A DNA stretch of 64,000 nt from Lucinisca nassula (lineage: Eukaryota > Mollusca > Bivalvia > Lucinida > Lucinidae), in contig OY757020.1 of the NCBI GenBank assembly GCA_963580285.1, positions 98,211,497 to 98,275,496 on the forward strand, given 5' to 3'. The notes under the pieces are model-generated. The model saw nothing but the letters and a program-made list of their open reading frames with translations, was not told the DNA's origin and did not search any database. Below are positions 10,846 through 20,900 of this stretch, piece by piece. The stretch's first letter is position 1, and every line of letters begins with the position of its first letter. Both the position numbers and the translations under genes were made by a program.

Positions 10846-11270
10846 AACGATAACACATCTGTGTGAAATAGAAGAGCTCTCTTTCATTTCTCTAAAATGT
10901 TAATATTTCTGAGGGAAATTTGTGATATTTTTGCACACCCCCCCCCCCCACGACTGAGATTCTCGGGGGCATATAGTTTTTGCCCTGTCTGTCTGTTTGT
11001 CTGTCCGTCACAAAAACTTTAACCGACATAAAAATTGTCCCCGCGGGGGGGGGGGGGGGGCATTGGTCGCTTACAGTGACAGCTCTTGTTTTCTTATTTT
11101 AACTCGAAAACATGGGTTGTGCGTGCTCGCTAGAACCGCCTCATTGAGGCGGCTATAACGAGTACCCACAACCTATGTCCTGAAGCCGAAATAAGCAAAA
11201 TAGTGAATACCCCTATAAATCCCAGTTTGCTCCATGTAATGTGGTGTTTAGAGAGATGAAGCAGATATAC
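10846..11270. mobile_element. FB MITE with internal insertion
   Basis: The left end CATAACGATAACACATCTGT and a centre palindrome at 11120-11165 (GCTAGAACCGCCTCATTGAG) are interrupted at ~10930-11095. That insert is bounded by a poly(C) run (10939-10950) and a poly(G) run (~11045-11060) and contains CTGTCTGTCTGTTTGTCTGT. Confidence 0.7.
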
Positions 11271-11764
11271 CAGGAAGGAATGAAACAGCGTCTATTTTAG
11301 CCCACCTGGGGATTCAAAACATTTTGGAAGGAATTGAGTTCCTTTACTTAATGGCCAAATTATATGACAAAGATATCATTAAAACAAATTAGCCTTACCT
11401 TCAATTTATTATTAAGGCATTTTTTCAGGTGCGAATAGCATTTAAAAACCGTCACCCTCATTCGATGGGGACTTTAAGGCGTCACTTAAACCAATAGAGA
11501 AGGCAAAAACACCACAAACGTTCTACTCTTCCTTATGTAAAGGTTTTGACAAGTTAACACTTGTAAACTCCGATTTACGTTTCATAAGGGTGTTATCATA
11601 TCGAAGTGCATTTTTTTTGTAAGGGGGGGGGGGGGGGGGACAGTTCTTGGCAAGAGACCTTCTTTATTCAATAACAAAGTTAGGTTTATAATGTATTTTA
11701 CGCGAGTTTTCTATGTTGATCTGTGTCAGCACTCATAAAAATCAATGTATCGTTCACCATGTTC
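11271..11764. other. Unassigned; poly(G) tract
   Basis: A homopolymeric G run of about 17 at ~11623-11639. No gene recognised. Confidence 0.5.
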
Positions 11765-12212
11765 TTTATTAGATTCGGCTGCTGTTGCTTCCGCGCAGAG
11801 CTGAAACTGCTGAGAAACGGCTCACGACTAAGCCTGCCCAGAAAAAGTGGTGCGAGTCAGACCGCTCTTTAAACCCCAGCGGTTTCTTTGAGTGGTAGGG
11901 CTGCTGCTGCTGCTACTCCTACAACTACCACTGCTACTTCTACTCTAATTTACGTCCCCGCCCATCGAGGCTTGGAGAAATAGATTGGGCTGCACGATGC
12001 TTCCACGTCGAGCTTAAACAGACCGTACTGGTAAACCACAAAGTGGTGGGAGTCGGACCGTCTTTACATATAAACCATTTTGGTAGCATTTGGTGGCAGG
12101 GCTTGAGATGTCATTTTATCTATTAACGGGTAAAAGTCCTTCACAATCAGAAGCAACGTCTCCAAAATGACCTAAATAGTGTTGACGGGACGTAAAATCT
12201 CAGCACAAACAA
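11765..12212 (+). repeat. Two old, diverged R-SINE copies in tandem orientation
   Basis: A degraded copy (~11775-11905; GAGCTGAAACTGCTGAG, AAGCCTGCCCAG) is followed by a fuller one from 11955 (GTCCCCGCCCATCGAGG) ending CAGCACAAACAAAC. Both use the older TGACCTAAATAGTGTTGAC tail variant that T1 also carries. Confidence 0.8.
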
Positions 12213-12370
12213 ACTTTGCTATTTTCAAAATCGGATCAACAAGGATTTGCCTTTTTTTTTGCATGGATCTTTAAGTAATGAACACGGCAGTCTGCTGGGT
12301 AACTGGTTTCATATTTTGTGCCATTTATACTTGTTAACGAAAACCGCACTTTTTTACGTATTCGGACTTG

Positions 12371-12629
12371 GTCCCCGCACATCGGGGCTTCGAGAAATAG
12401 ATTGGGCTGCATGATGCTTCCACGCAGAGCTGAACCCGACCGCACATGCGTACTGGTAAACCTCTTAGAAGGTCTAAGGCAAAGTTGTGTGAGTCGGACT
12501 GTTCCATCAATAAAAACCATGTAGGTTTCACTGGGTGGCAGGGCTTGAGATGTAATTCCATCACAATGTCTGGTAAAAGACCCCCAAAATAGGAAGCAGC
12601 CCCTCCAAAACAGTGTTGACGGGAACGTT
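12371..12629 (+). repeat. R-SINE, diverged
   Basis: GTCCCCGCACATCGGGGCTT head, a TGCATGATGCTTCCACGCAG block, and a tail ending CAGTGTTGACGGGAACGTTT without the CAAA run. Confidence 0.85.
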
Positions 12630-12639
12630 TCGGACTGCG

Positions 12640-12790
12640 CTATGTGAAAATGTTTTTGAGTGTATGCAGCTCAGATCAGCCAGTGCATTCATGTAGTCCG
12701 AAAAGGCTTTGCTATGTGTTGTATGGGTACCTGGAGATCTTGATCAGATGGCAACTTCGAAAGCCATCTGATCTGGATAATGCACTGTTT
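12640..12790. repeat. PAL-type palindromic element
   Basis: Arms around TTGATCAGATGGCAACTTCGAAAGCCATCTGATCTGG-like sequence at 12740-12777 (key words GATCAGATGGC and GCCATCTGATC). Confidence 0.6.
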
Positions 12791-13055
12791 TCAAGATAGA
12801 GGTTGTCATTTTCCGCAGGATAAGGGTTAGAGGCTATTTTGCCAAGGTGATCCGAGCTATATATATATATTTTTTTTTCTAGATATTGATGCGAATATTG
12901 GGCAACTACTTTAGTCTTACACTTATTGCTCATTTTCCTCCATTTTGTTTTGTCAAATTTTATTGCATTTAAGTTTCCAATTTTATGTATGGACTAGTAC
13001 CTCAGACTACGTAACCTGGGAAGAGACATGTATTTCTTTTATTATGTTTAGCGAA

Positions 13056-13615
13056 CACGATATTAAGTTGTGCGAACAAGATATTATCTTGTGCCCACAA
13101 GATAATGTTATTCGCACCACTAAATATCATGTGCGCACAGTATACTATCTTGTTCGCACAGTATATTATCTTGTTTACACAACATAGATCTTGTGCGGAC
13201 AACATAGTATCTTATGCGCCTGATTAAATTGTGCAAACTAAGTTGTGCGAACAAGACAATATCTTGTACGCACGAGATATTATGTTGTCTGCACAAGATC
13301 TATGTTGTGCAAACAAGATAATATGCGAACAATTTAATAACTTGTGAGCACAAGATAATATCTTGTGCGATAGTATGTTGTCCACACAAGATATTAAGTT
13401 GTGCGAACAAGATAATTTCTTGAACGCTCTAGATATTATGTTTTTGCACAAGATCTATGTTGTGAAAACAAGATAATAGGCGAACAAGATAATAACGAGT
13501 GATTACAAGATAGTATCTTGTGCGAACAAGATAATAAGTTGTGTGCACAATATTTTATGTTGTCCACACAAGATCTATGTTGTGCAAACAAGATTATATC
13601 GTGTGCACACAACAT
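13056..13615. repeat. TTGTGCGAACAAGATA minisatellite in both orientations
   Basis: About thirty ~16-20 bp units such as TTGTGCGAACAAGATA and its inverse TATCTTGTTCGCACAA alternate irregularly. The array can therefore fold into many short hairpins and gives Cys/His/Asn-rich shadow frames on both strands. Spacing is not regular enough, and there are no unique spacers, for CRISPR. Confidence 0.85.
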
Positions 13616-13883
13616 ATTAAATAAATTGCTTGTCCCTTCCAGGGTTCCGTATGAGACTGATCGGTTGTTGAACACATACTATAGAAAAAGAGTCATGTGC
13701 AATTTGGTTTGGTGTTACTGTACGAGTGTTTACAAATCAACCATTACCTTTATATCTAAAATAAAACTTCAACATTGGATAAACTGGCAGCCTCGAATGC
13801 ATTCCAAACCAAACCAAACAAGGTATTCATTATCATGTTATCAAACAATTTTGCAGAAGTTGAAGACTTCAAGCCATTGCGAT

Positions 13884-14755
13884 AATGTACACGTGTGAGC
13901 TAGTGCATTCTTTCATTCCTCTAAAAAGGCTACTTTATTTGTTATATGTTTCTTATTACGCTTTAATTGCAACCAGCGGGTCGGTATCTCTGCTGGTGGA
14001 TGATTCGTTCGTCCCCGATGGTATCATCAGCTCTGTATCAGTTCCTTAGTGCTGAGATTGAATGCGGTGCTGACGTCAGAACTCAAATACTGATTTAAAT
14101 AACTATATTATTGTTATACTTTTATTTCTTTTTGCTGAATAAAATTCTAATTTTTCTAAAACTAAGACTTGTCAGGTGAGACATTTATCTTAACGGATTT
14201 GGTTGCCACTTTTTGTTATATCTTTTTTTTGCAAGTCTCGCTACTTTGGACATCTCCTTCCTGATGCCCCGGACTTCGTGGAGTGTGGGCCATGTTTGCT
14301 GATGTTGGCTCGGTGGGGGACGCCTATATGTCCTAGGGTAGGCGTCTCTTGCATGATGCCTCCAGTTGACCTGTCTCGTGAGGTACGTTGGTCGGTGTGT
14401 GCTCAAAGGGTGGGGGGGGGGGGGGGTGCTGTGTTTGCCGGGTCTTGTCCATCATCCGTTTCGGTTTCAGAACTTTGGGGCTGAGACACACTGATGAACT
14501 GATGAAGATTAAATATCAGAAAGGCCTCTGTGTCACTACATGTGGTATAGTTACGCCTTAATTATACTCAGAACACAGGTTGTGATGCTCGTTAGAACCG
14601 CCTCATTGAGGCGATTGTAACGAATACCCACAACCTATGTCTTGGAGCAGAAATAAGCAAGATAGTGTATACCCCTGTAAAGCCCCGTTTTCTCTACATA
14701 AAGTGGGGTTTAGAGGGTATTCATTTCACGGACTAGTTAACATAATTAATAAAGA
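13884..14755. mobile_element. FB MITE split by a 582-bp insertion
   Basis: Left part (ACGTGTGAGCTAGTGCATTC ... GTTTCTTATTACG) joins the right part from 14551 (ACTCAGAACACAGGTTGTGA, centre GTTAGAACCGCCTCATTGAG, right end GAAGTGGGGTTTAGAGGG). Confidence 0.8.
13969..14550. mobile_element. 582-bp insertion with 13-bp TSD; unidentified retroelement
   Basis: Flanked by TTACGCTTTAATT (13956-13968) and TTACGCCTTAATT (14551-14563), one mismatch. Removing it reconstitutes an FB element. It contains poly(G) at 14411-14427 and a 73-codon minus-strand frame (14185-14406) rich in Arg/Pro/His that could be a tail of a gag-like ORF. A degenerate hammerhead-like motif sits at 14485-14534, 16 bp from one end. 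It has no poly(A), so its class is open. Confidence 0.7.
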
Positions 14756-14895
14756 AAACCCTTGTAAAAACCTGTTGTTACAGTTTGCGACCAGGTAGGA
14801 CACAGACAGTCTAGAAAGAGTCTTGGAAACTTTTAGGTACCTTGCATTCTTAAACGCAACGCCAAATAATGATAAATCAGTATATTACATGCATA

Positions 14896-15209
14896 GCCGG
14901 CCTCGTTGGCTCAGTCGGATGCGCGTCTGACTGGTGATCAGGAGGACGCGGGTTCGACTCCCGCCGGGGTCGGCAACATTCTTTCGTGGAGATTGATCAT
15001 GAAATCTTTTCTACGGTCATTCTCTCCCTTACGCTGATTTAAGAAGGGCAGTTGTCAGTTTCTGGCGAAAGAATGTGCACTGTACTGGTTAACCGCTTAC
15101 GTATAAGCCTGCCCAGGAAAGTGTGGATAGGTAAACTGACCGGCTCAAAAATGACCTAAATAGTGTTGACTGGGCCGTTAAACTCCAATACAAACAAACA
15201 AAAAAAAAA
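14896..15209 (+). repeat. T1 tRNA-derived SINE, full length, 10-bp TSD
   Basis: The tRNA-like head has box A TGGCTCAGTCGG and box B GGTTCGACTCC, with a 7-nt anticodon-like loop whose triplet would be GGT. The body includes TGGTTAACCGCTTACGTATA and AAGCCTGCCCAGGAAAG. The tail is TGACCTAAATAGTGTTGACT ... CAATACAAACAAACA plus A9. TSD TACATGCATA at 14886-14895 and 15210-15219. Middle and tail are homologous to R-SINE. Confidence 0.96.
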
Positions 15210-15219
15210 TACATGCATA

Positions 15220-15562
15220 ACAGAGAGATTGGCCCTATACTTTGATTTCTACCATGATGACTTAACTTTGCTAAGCAGAAATATTTCCTCTGAGCCCTTT
15301 AGCTGGAACTACTTTATATGAAAGATACAAGATACCGCTTTTGCGGTGAAATCGGTATATACAAACGCGGGAAAGTTTCAGTCCCGTCGACGTTATTCAT
15401 TGCGTCATTGCAATGACGTCTGAAACGATATCAACATACGTTCATAATACGTGGCGTTTGAGTCGGATGCAACGCTGAAAAAAAGAAAACAGGGATATGG
15501 TCATTGAATAGGATGTTTGATCTCACAATTAATTTTTTGCATTACTAAACCCCCTTTTTATT
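15220..15562. other. No recognisable feature
   Basis: Contains a small palindrome (TACAAGATACCGCTTTTGCGG). Otherwise unassigned. Confidence 0.45.
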
Positions 15563-15564
15563 TG

Positions 15565-15858
15565 TTTGGTTGGAGGTTTAACGTCTCCGTCAACACTTTA
15601 AAGGTCATTTATGAGACGTTGCTTCAAATTTTGTGGGACTTTTTCCCGACATTGAGATGAAATGACATCTCAAGCCCTGCCGCCCTATGAAACTAATAGG
15701 GTTTACAAGCATGGACGGTCCGACACTCGCAGCACTTTGCCCGGGCAGGCTTAGATCCTGAAAGCGGCTTACCAGTACTCCTAGGCGGATTGGTTTTAGC
15801 TCTGCGTGGAAGCATCATGCAGCCAATCTATTTCTTCAAATCCCGATGGGCGGGGGCT
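15565..15858 (-). repeat. R-SINE, full length
   Basis: Tail GTTTGGTTGGAGGTTTAACG through head GATGGGCGGGGGC. A TSD could not be defined with confidence because both flanks are T-rich. Confidence 0.92.
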
Positions 15859-16093
15859 TTGTTTCTTCTTTTTTGGTTCAAAACTGTATAAAGCGCTTTC
15901 ATAATGGCGCCCATCCAGTTTTTTCCCTCCTAGCTTCTGTAACACTATGCTGATTGAACCGTTAACCTGAGCTGTAAACAGTCAATTGAACGGGAATTCA
16001 GATCCAAAATTCAAGATCCAAACTGTCCTAAAAGTCTATGGAAGTGCATGTAAAATACATATTATTCATTTTTCCTGTTTTAAATATGGGATG

Positions 16094-16900
16094 TTTAAAC
16101 CTCTGGAGGTAAAACAATCCGGTAAAGAAACTCGTGCTTCGCACTCGTTTCTTTATCGGATTGGTTTACCCCCAGAGGTTTATAAATTCTATATTTCGAA
16201 TAGGAGAATGAATGATCTGTATTTATCATATGACGTCGCGTCTAAGAGTGTAATAACGCCATGTAATAAATTCCGTAATCCACTAGTGGATTACGAGTAA
16301 ATATGCAAATTAGTAAGATGAGCCCCGTTACGTTGCATGTACGACGTCCTTAACGACGTCGCGTTTACTAATAGCGGAATATTCATATCTTTGTAAAACA
16401 AACGTGAATAAAATGCGTTTTAAATGGCATATGATAAATAGAAGCGTGCATTCGTGCTCATGTATTACTGAATTCTTTAAACTCGTTGAGGAAAAGGGAT
16501 AAATGCTCGGCAAGCCTCGTATTTTATCCCTTTTCTCAATTCATTTAATACATTCAATAATACATGAACATTCATGTAAGATCCTTTATTTATCCTATGA
16601 CGAAGTTGATAAGCAGTGGATAGCGTCGTGTAATAAAAATCGTATGACCACACGTGAAAGAACACTTTAGCGGTAACGCTTTAGCGGTAACGCCAGGACG
16701 ACGTCCATGTCAGCCATGCATTTATGTGGATTTTTTTGTCAAATTTAAGGGCGATGAAATCCAATTTAAAGTGTCCATATGATAAAAAGAACCTTACAAG
16801 AGCGGTCATTTTATATGAAATGTATGAAACTCGCCAAAGGCTCTTTTATAAATGTCATATGAAATGACCACTCGTGTAATATCCTCTTTTTAACATACGT
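16094..16900. repeat. Cluster of successive long hairpins
   Basis: Hairpin 1 (16094-16184) pairs TTTAAACCTCTGG with CCAGAGGTTTA and CAATCCGGTAAAGAAACTCG with CGTTTCTTTATCGGATTG around a CTTCG turn. Further inverted pairs: TCCGTAATCCA/TGGATTACGA (16271-16299), AAAAGGGATAAA/TTTATCCCTTTT (~16491-16536), and GGTCATTTTATATGA/TCATATGAAATGACC (~16804-16872). Non-coding; perhaps a fold-back element or several. Confidence 0.65.
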
Positions 16901-16904
16901 TTGT

Positions 16905-17007
16905 GTTATCGAATTAAATAATGAAAAAAAAATGCATCTGTGTGAGACCTAGTTTTCATATGAAGTGGGGTCTACAAGAGAAGTTATTACACGGACTTGG
17001 TACGTGA
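16905..17007. repeat. FB MITE right-end fragment
   Basis: ATATGAAGTGGGGTCTACAA, then TTATTACACGGACTTGGTAC, match FB right ends elsewhere. The mariner is inserted at its edge. Confidence 0.55.
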
Positions 17008-17979
17008 TACGAGGGTAGGCTGAAAAGTTCTGAGCCTGACCAAGATCCAATGGTTTGTCCATGCTGAAAGTGCCTTATTTTTCAACATAGTCTCCCTTCC
17101 TGTCCACACACTTCCTCCAGCGATGCTGGAGTCCTTGGATCCCAGTGGTATAGAAGGTCTCATCTTGGTCCCTGAAAAACTCCTCCACAGAAGCTATCAC
17201 CTCCTCGCCTGACCGATAATGCTGCCAAGCCAAGTGCTTTTTCATGTTTGGAAACAGGAAATAATCTGATGGAGCTAGATCAGGTGAATAAGGAGGGTGA
17301 TCGACAAGTGTGAAGCCACAGCCATGCGCAGCAGCCATTGCGACAACCGATTTATGAGCAGGCGCATTGTCCTGATGGAACAAGACCCCTTATGTCAATT
17401 TTCCGGGTCGTTTAGCCTTAATTGCTTTTCGCAATTGTTTTAGCAGATCTGCATAATACTCCCCATTAATTTTTCTGCCCTTTTGAAAGTAATCTAAGAA
17501 TATTATGCCCTTGGCATCCAAGAACACTGATGCCATCACCTTCCCTGCAGAGGAGACGACCTTTGCCTTCCTTGGAGGGGGTGAGCCAGTGTGCTTCCAT
17601 TGCATGGATTGTCTTTTGGTCTGTGGCTCAAAGTGATGAACCCAACACTCATCCTGAGTGACAAAACGGTCAAGAAAACCATCTTGGTCTGCTTCAAAAA
17701 TAGCCAAGTTGGCTTGTGACAGGTTCAGTCTGGTCAACTTTTGGTCAGGCGTCAAAAGCCGTGGCACCCATCTGGCGGAAACCTTCGACATTCCTAATTC
17801 ACTGTGTAGAATGTTCTCTACTCGTTCACGGGAGATGCCAACAGTGTTAGCTAACTGATTCACAGTTAAACGCCTGACATCCATCACGGCCCTGTGCACT
17901 TGGCTGATGGTTTCCTCAGTTGTTGCCGTTGTGGGTCGTCCACACCAGTCATCATCTTCAAGGCTGTCCTTGCCATCTT

Positions 17980-18844
17980 TTTTTTTTTTTTTTTTTTTTT
18001 TTTTTGTCGGCACCTCCTCCCCTTCCGACACCATATACATATCGTGTGAAATTTTTTTTTATACAACTGATCCACATATATATACATATATATACATATA
18101 CATATATACAGATAGATTGTAGTACACGAACGAATGAGCGGACGCGTCATGTATGTATGTATGTATGTATGTATGTATGTATGTATGTATGTATGTATGT
18201 ATGTATGTATGTATGTATGTACTTTCCATTGGGACGCTTATTTTTTGTATGTGTGTACTTTCCATTGCAGTGTACTGTATGTATGCATGTATGTATGTAT
18301 ATATGTGTGTGCGTGTGTGTGTGTTTTTGTATGTATGCGTGTGTAAGCATATAAGGGTCAGAATTGTAGTTTGGACTGACACTAAAAATAAAGATGCCAC
18401 ATATATTTGTAAACTCTTTTTTTTTTTTTTATTTATTTATTTATTTTTTTATTTTGTTGAAATTGCAGTCAATCCTGTGTATGTATGTGTGCATGTGGGA
18501 ATGTAAAGTAGTTTCCATTTAAGATGTTTATCATTATGTATGTATGTGTGCGCATGTGCGTTTATCCCTCCGCAGTTCATGAGAGCACGAACGCGGCGGG
18601 CCAAGTGCAAGGTGGATGAACCTCGAGGAGGTTCTTGTGAACCCCGCCGGCGACCCGCCGCCGTCCACCCCCAATGAAAAGCAGAAAGATTAAGTTCTTT
18701 TTTTTTTAATATATTTACAATCTTTACCCCTCGTCACTGCTCTAAGAACCGCAAAACTGGGAAAAACTTTTAAAACTGAGGTGTATTTACACTCTGTTTT
18801 CCACAAGGAGTGGAACGGCGTTTACGTCACCAACGCCTGTAAAG
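17980..18844 (-). mobile_element. 865-bp poly(A)-tailed retroposed insert in the mariner
   Basis: A perfect 13-bp TSD, TCCTTGCCATCTT, lies at 17967-17979 and 18845-18857. The left side is a 26-bp T run (17980-18005), meaning a poly(A) tail on the minus strand. It contains (TATG)n and a GC-rich stretch (18572-18670) with the palindrome GAACCTCGAGGAGGTTC. The source sequence is not recognised: processed pseudogene, non-coding RNA retrocopy or LINE 5' region are all possible. Confidence 0.8.
18149..18220. repeat. (GTAT)n microsatellite
   Basis: About 18 tetranucleotide units; more GTAT/GTGT-rich sequence follows to ~18350. Accounts for all Met-Tyr-Val-Cys and His-Thr-Tyr-Ile shadow frames here. 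Confidence 0.97.
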
Positions 18845-19305
18845 TCCTTGCCATCTTAAAATATGCTGCCCACCTTTTCACGGTTGCCCACCTTTTCACG
18901 GTTGCATACAAGGAGCATCATCCCCTAATGTAGCAACCATATCGGCATGAATGCCCTTAGGAGCTAACCCATTTTTATGGAAGTACTTGATGACACCACG
19001 ATGCCAGATTTTGTCCATTTCCTCAAAAACGTGCTAGTATCAATTTTCAAAGTCTAGAATTTCTACGTTATTGCTGGTAAACTTGAACTCATTTGAGTCA
19101 AATCATGCAATAAAGGTTTGGATTTAATGAATACAAAATTTCATGGCTGTTCGATGCCTGCTTCTTGGTCAGGCTCAGAACTTTTCAGCCTACCCTCGTA
19201 GTTTAAACGTCTGTGTCAAAATATCGTCGCCTGCGATACTCGCACTACGTTAACATACTTCGTTCTTATTTCTGCTCAAAACATAGTATCTCATGTGTCC
19301 TCACC

Positions 19306-19520
19306 CTACCCATTGGAGCTGGAAGAAATAGATTAAGACTGGACTGCTCAGAGCTGAAACCGACTGAACATTCGAGTTTTCGTAAACCGCGTAGAAGGTC
19401 AAAGCCTGCCCAGACATATTGGTGCGAATCTGACCGACCCTTAAAACCCTGCGGTTTCTTTGGGATGTTAAAAATTTCCACATAATCGGAAACAACGTCT
19501 CCAAAATGACCTAAATAGTG
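19306..19520 (+). repeat. R-SINE, old and diverged
   Basis: CCCTACCCATTGGAGCTGGA head, CAGAGCTGAAACCGACTGAA, AAAGCCTGCCCAGACA, and a TGACCTAAATAGTGTTGACT tail. Confidence 0.75.
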
Positions 19521-20109
19521 TTGACTCGGATGTATGTGTGACAGCAGCATGAATAAAAATATATAACATTGCAAAACTCACTTTGCCTACATCAAGTGGG
19601 TTTGTGAGGGGTTCAGTACGTGAACTGGATATAGTTTACAAATAAAGTGTGAACAAGAGCAACAATTCTGGCTGCGTTATAGTTCTGAGGTAATCTGTTC
19701 CTGATATATCTGAAACATGGATTTAAGTGAGACTGCTTTTTGTGGAATGTCGTCATATAGCATTATGATGATGACGACGACCATAACGTCCACGAGGACG
19801 ACGATGATGATGAACCGTCATGTTGTAATTTGAAAATCCCGCTTTTATCAGCTCATGTATATGCAGCGACAATCTACGTTTATTATGCAGCAGGAAGGAA
19901 TAAATGAGCGAAAGGCACAAGAACAAAGTAACGGAAAAAAGTCGCAGGTTTGGGTAGGAAATAAATAATGGAAGAAAAGTCACAGAAATGGTTTTTATCT
20001 TGTTTTTCTTAGAATTGTTGGTGATAATTACAACCATTCATAATGTTAACAAGTCCGAGCAATGAACACCCCTCTAACCCCCATTTTATGAAGAGACTAG
20101 AAATGCGTC
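19521..20109. other. No recognisable gene
   Basis: Contains an ATGATGATGACGACGACC-type short repeat at ~19764-19812. Frames here have no domain. Confidence 0.45.
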
Positions 20110-20900
20110 CAAAGGACACGGATGCCCCCGCGTGAAAATATGCCGATGTTCGTATTAATCCATAGAAAGTTATTGACGGTGTTTAAGTTTTGGACCCTTT
20201 TTTCCTCATTTGACCTCTAAGTATGACATTGACCTTGGCGGTAAGGACCTTGGTTTTGTGTCAGACAGATTGTCTCATGATGCCCAATATTTCTGCCAAG
20301 TAATTTCAAAATCCATCCAGAATAAGAAAGTTATTGACTGCGTTTAAGTTTCGGACCCTTTTTGGAACTTTGACCTCTAAGTATGTCCTTGACCTTGGCG
20401 GTACTGACCTGGGTCTTGCACGTGACACATCGTCTCATAATAATTAATAATTCTACAAAGTAATTTCAAAATCCATCCCAAAATAAGTTATTGACTTCGT
20501 TTAAGCCGGCCCCCGCCCATAGGGGCTTGAAGAAATCTATTGGATGCATGATGCTTCCACGCAGAGCTGAATTCGGCCCGCACACTACTACTGGTTAACC
20601 GCTTAGAGGATCTAAGCCTGTCCAGGAAGCGCGGTGCGATGCGGACCGTCCATGCTAATAAACCCTATTCGTTTCATTGGGCGACAGGTCTTGAGATGCC
20701 ATTTCATCTCAATGTCGGGTAAAAGTCCCACAAAATCGGAAGCAACGTCTCCAAAATGACCTTTACAGTGTTGACGGGGACGTTAAACCACAAATCAACC
20801 AACCAACTTCGCCTTTTTAAGTTTCGGACGGACGAACGGACTGACGGACAGTGGCAATGCTATATGCCCTTCCACCATTTTTCGAAAGGCGGGGGCATAA
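20110..20900. repeat. Two ~185-bp repeat units bounded by ATGCCCCCGC inverted ends, with nested R-SINE
   Basis: AAGTTATTGAC(G/T)G(T/C)GTTTAAGTTT and GACCTCTAAGTATG recur ~185 bp apart (20170 and 20330). The outer ends GGATGCCCCCGCGTGAAAAT and ATTTTTCGAAAGGCGGGGGC are inverted. An R-SINE interrupts it at 20507. Possibly a non-autonomous element built from tandem units. Confidence 0.5.
20507..20805 (+). repeat. R-SINE, full length
   Basis: GGCCCCCGCCCATAGGGGCT head to CAAATCAACCAACCAAC tail. Its flanks, ACTTCGTTTAAG and ACTTCGCCTTTTTAAG, suggest an imperfect TSD. Confidence 0.93.

Larger units (their letters stand above)
17075..19018 (-). pseudogene. Mariner DD34D transposase, disrupted
   Basis: Would cut and paste the surrounding element. 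The N-terminal helix-turn-helix region begins at the ATG at 19016-19018 (MDKIWHRGVIKYFHKNG) and runs to ~18890. It is then broken by a frameshift, an 18-bp tandem duplication (the TVKRWA coding stretch, ~18865-18905) and the 865-bp insert at 17980-18844. The main part resumes at ~17977 (DSLEDD, GRP) with the second HTH, WVPRLL, and catalytic TQDE at 17651-17653. An in-frame TAA at 17390-17392 follows RPGKLT. Beyond it are HQDNAPAH and SPDLAPSDYFLF, with 34 residues between the second and third Asp. It ends at 17075. The mutations make it inactive. Family assignment is secure; subfamily not attempted. Confidence 0.95.
17010..19198 (-). mobile_element. Mariner (Tc1/mariner) transposon with intact TIRs
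   Basis: Terminal inverted repeats of ~35 bp start CGAGGGTAGGCTGAAAAGTT at 17010 and end with the reverse complement at 19198. A TA target duplication lies at 17008-17009 and 19199-19200. It carries a broken DD34D transposase on the minus strand and an 865-bp retroposed insert. At about 2.19 kb it is the usual ~1.3 kb plus the insert. Confidence 0.97.

Noticed and set aside
13056..13615. CRISPR array
   Set aside because: Short repeats occur in both orientations with irregular spacing, no unique spacers of constant length and no cas genes, in a eukaryotic context.
13990..14050. Second hammerhead on the minus strand (CTGATGA near 14027)
   Set aside because: CTGATGA is followed by GAAC rather than GAAA, and no stem I pairing could be found.
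14896..14980. tRNA gene (also at 24628, 30545, 33250, 52690, 53285, 58300)
   Set aside because: Cloverleaf-like heads with A and B boxes are followed each time by the same long body, A- or CA-rich tail and TSD. They are SINE heads, not tRNA genes.
17907..18506. Met-Tyr-Val-Cys and His-Thr-Tyr-Ile reading frames
   Set aside because: Translation of (GTAT)n and related repeats inside the insert of the mariner.
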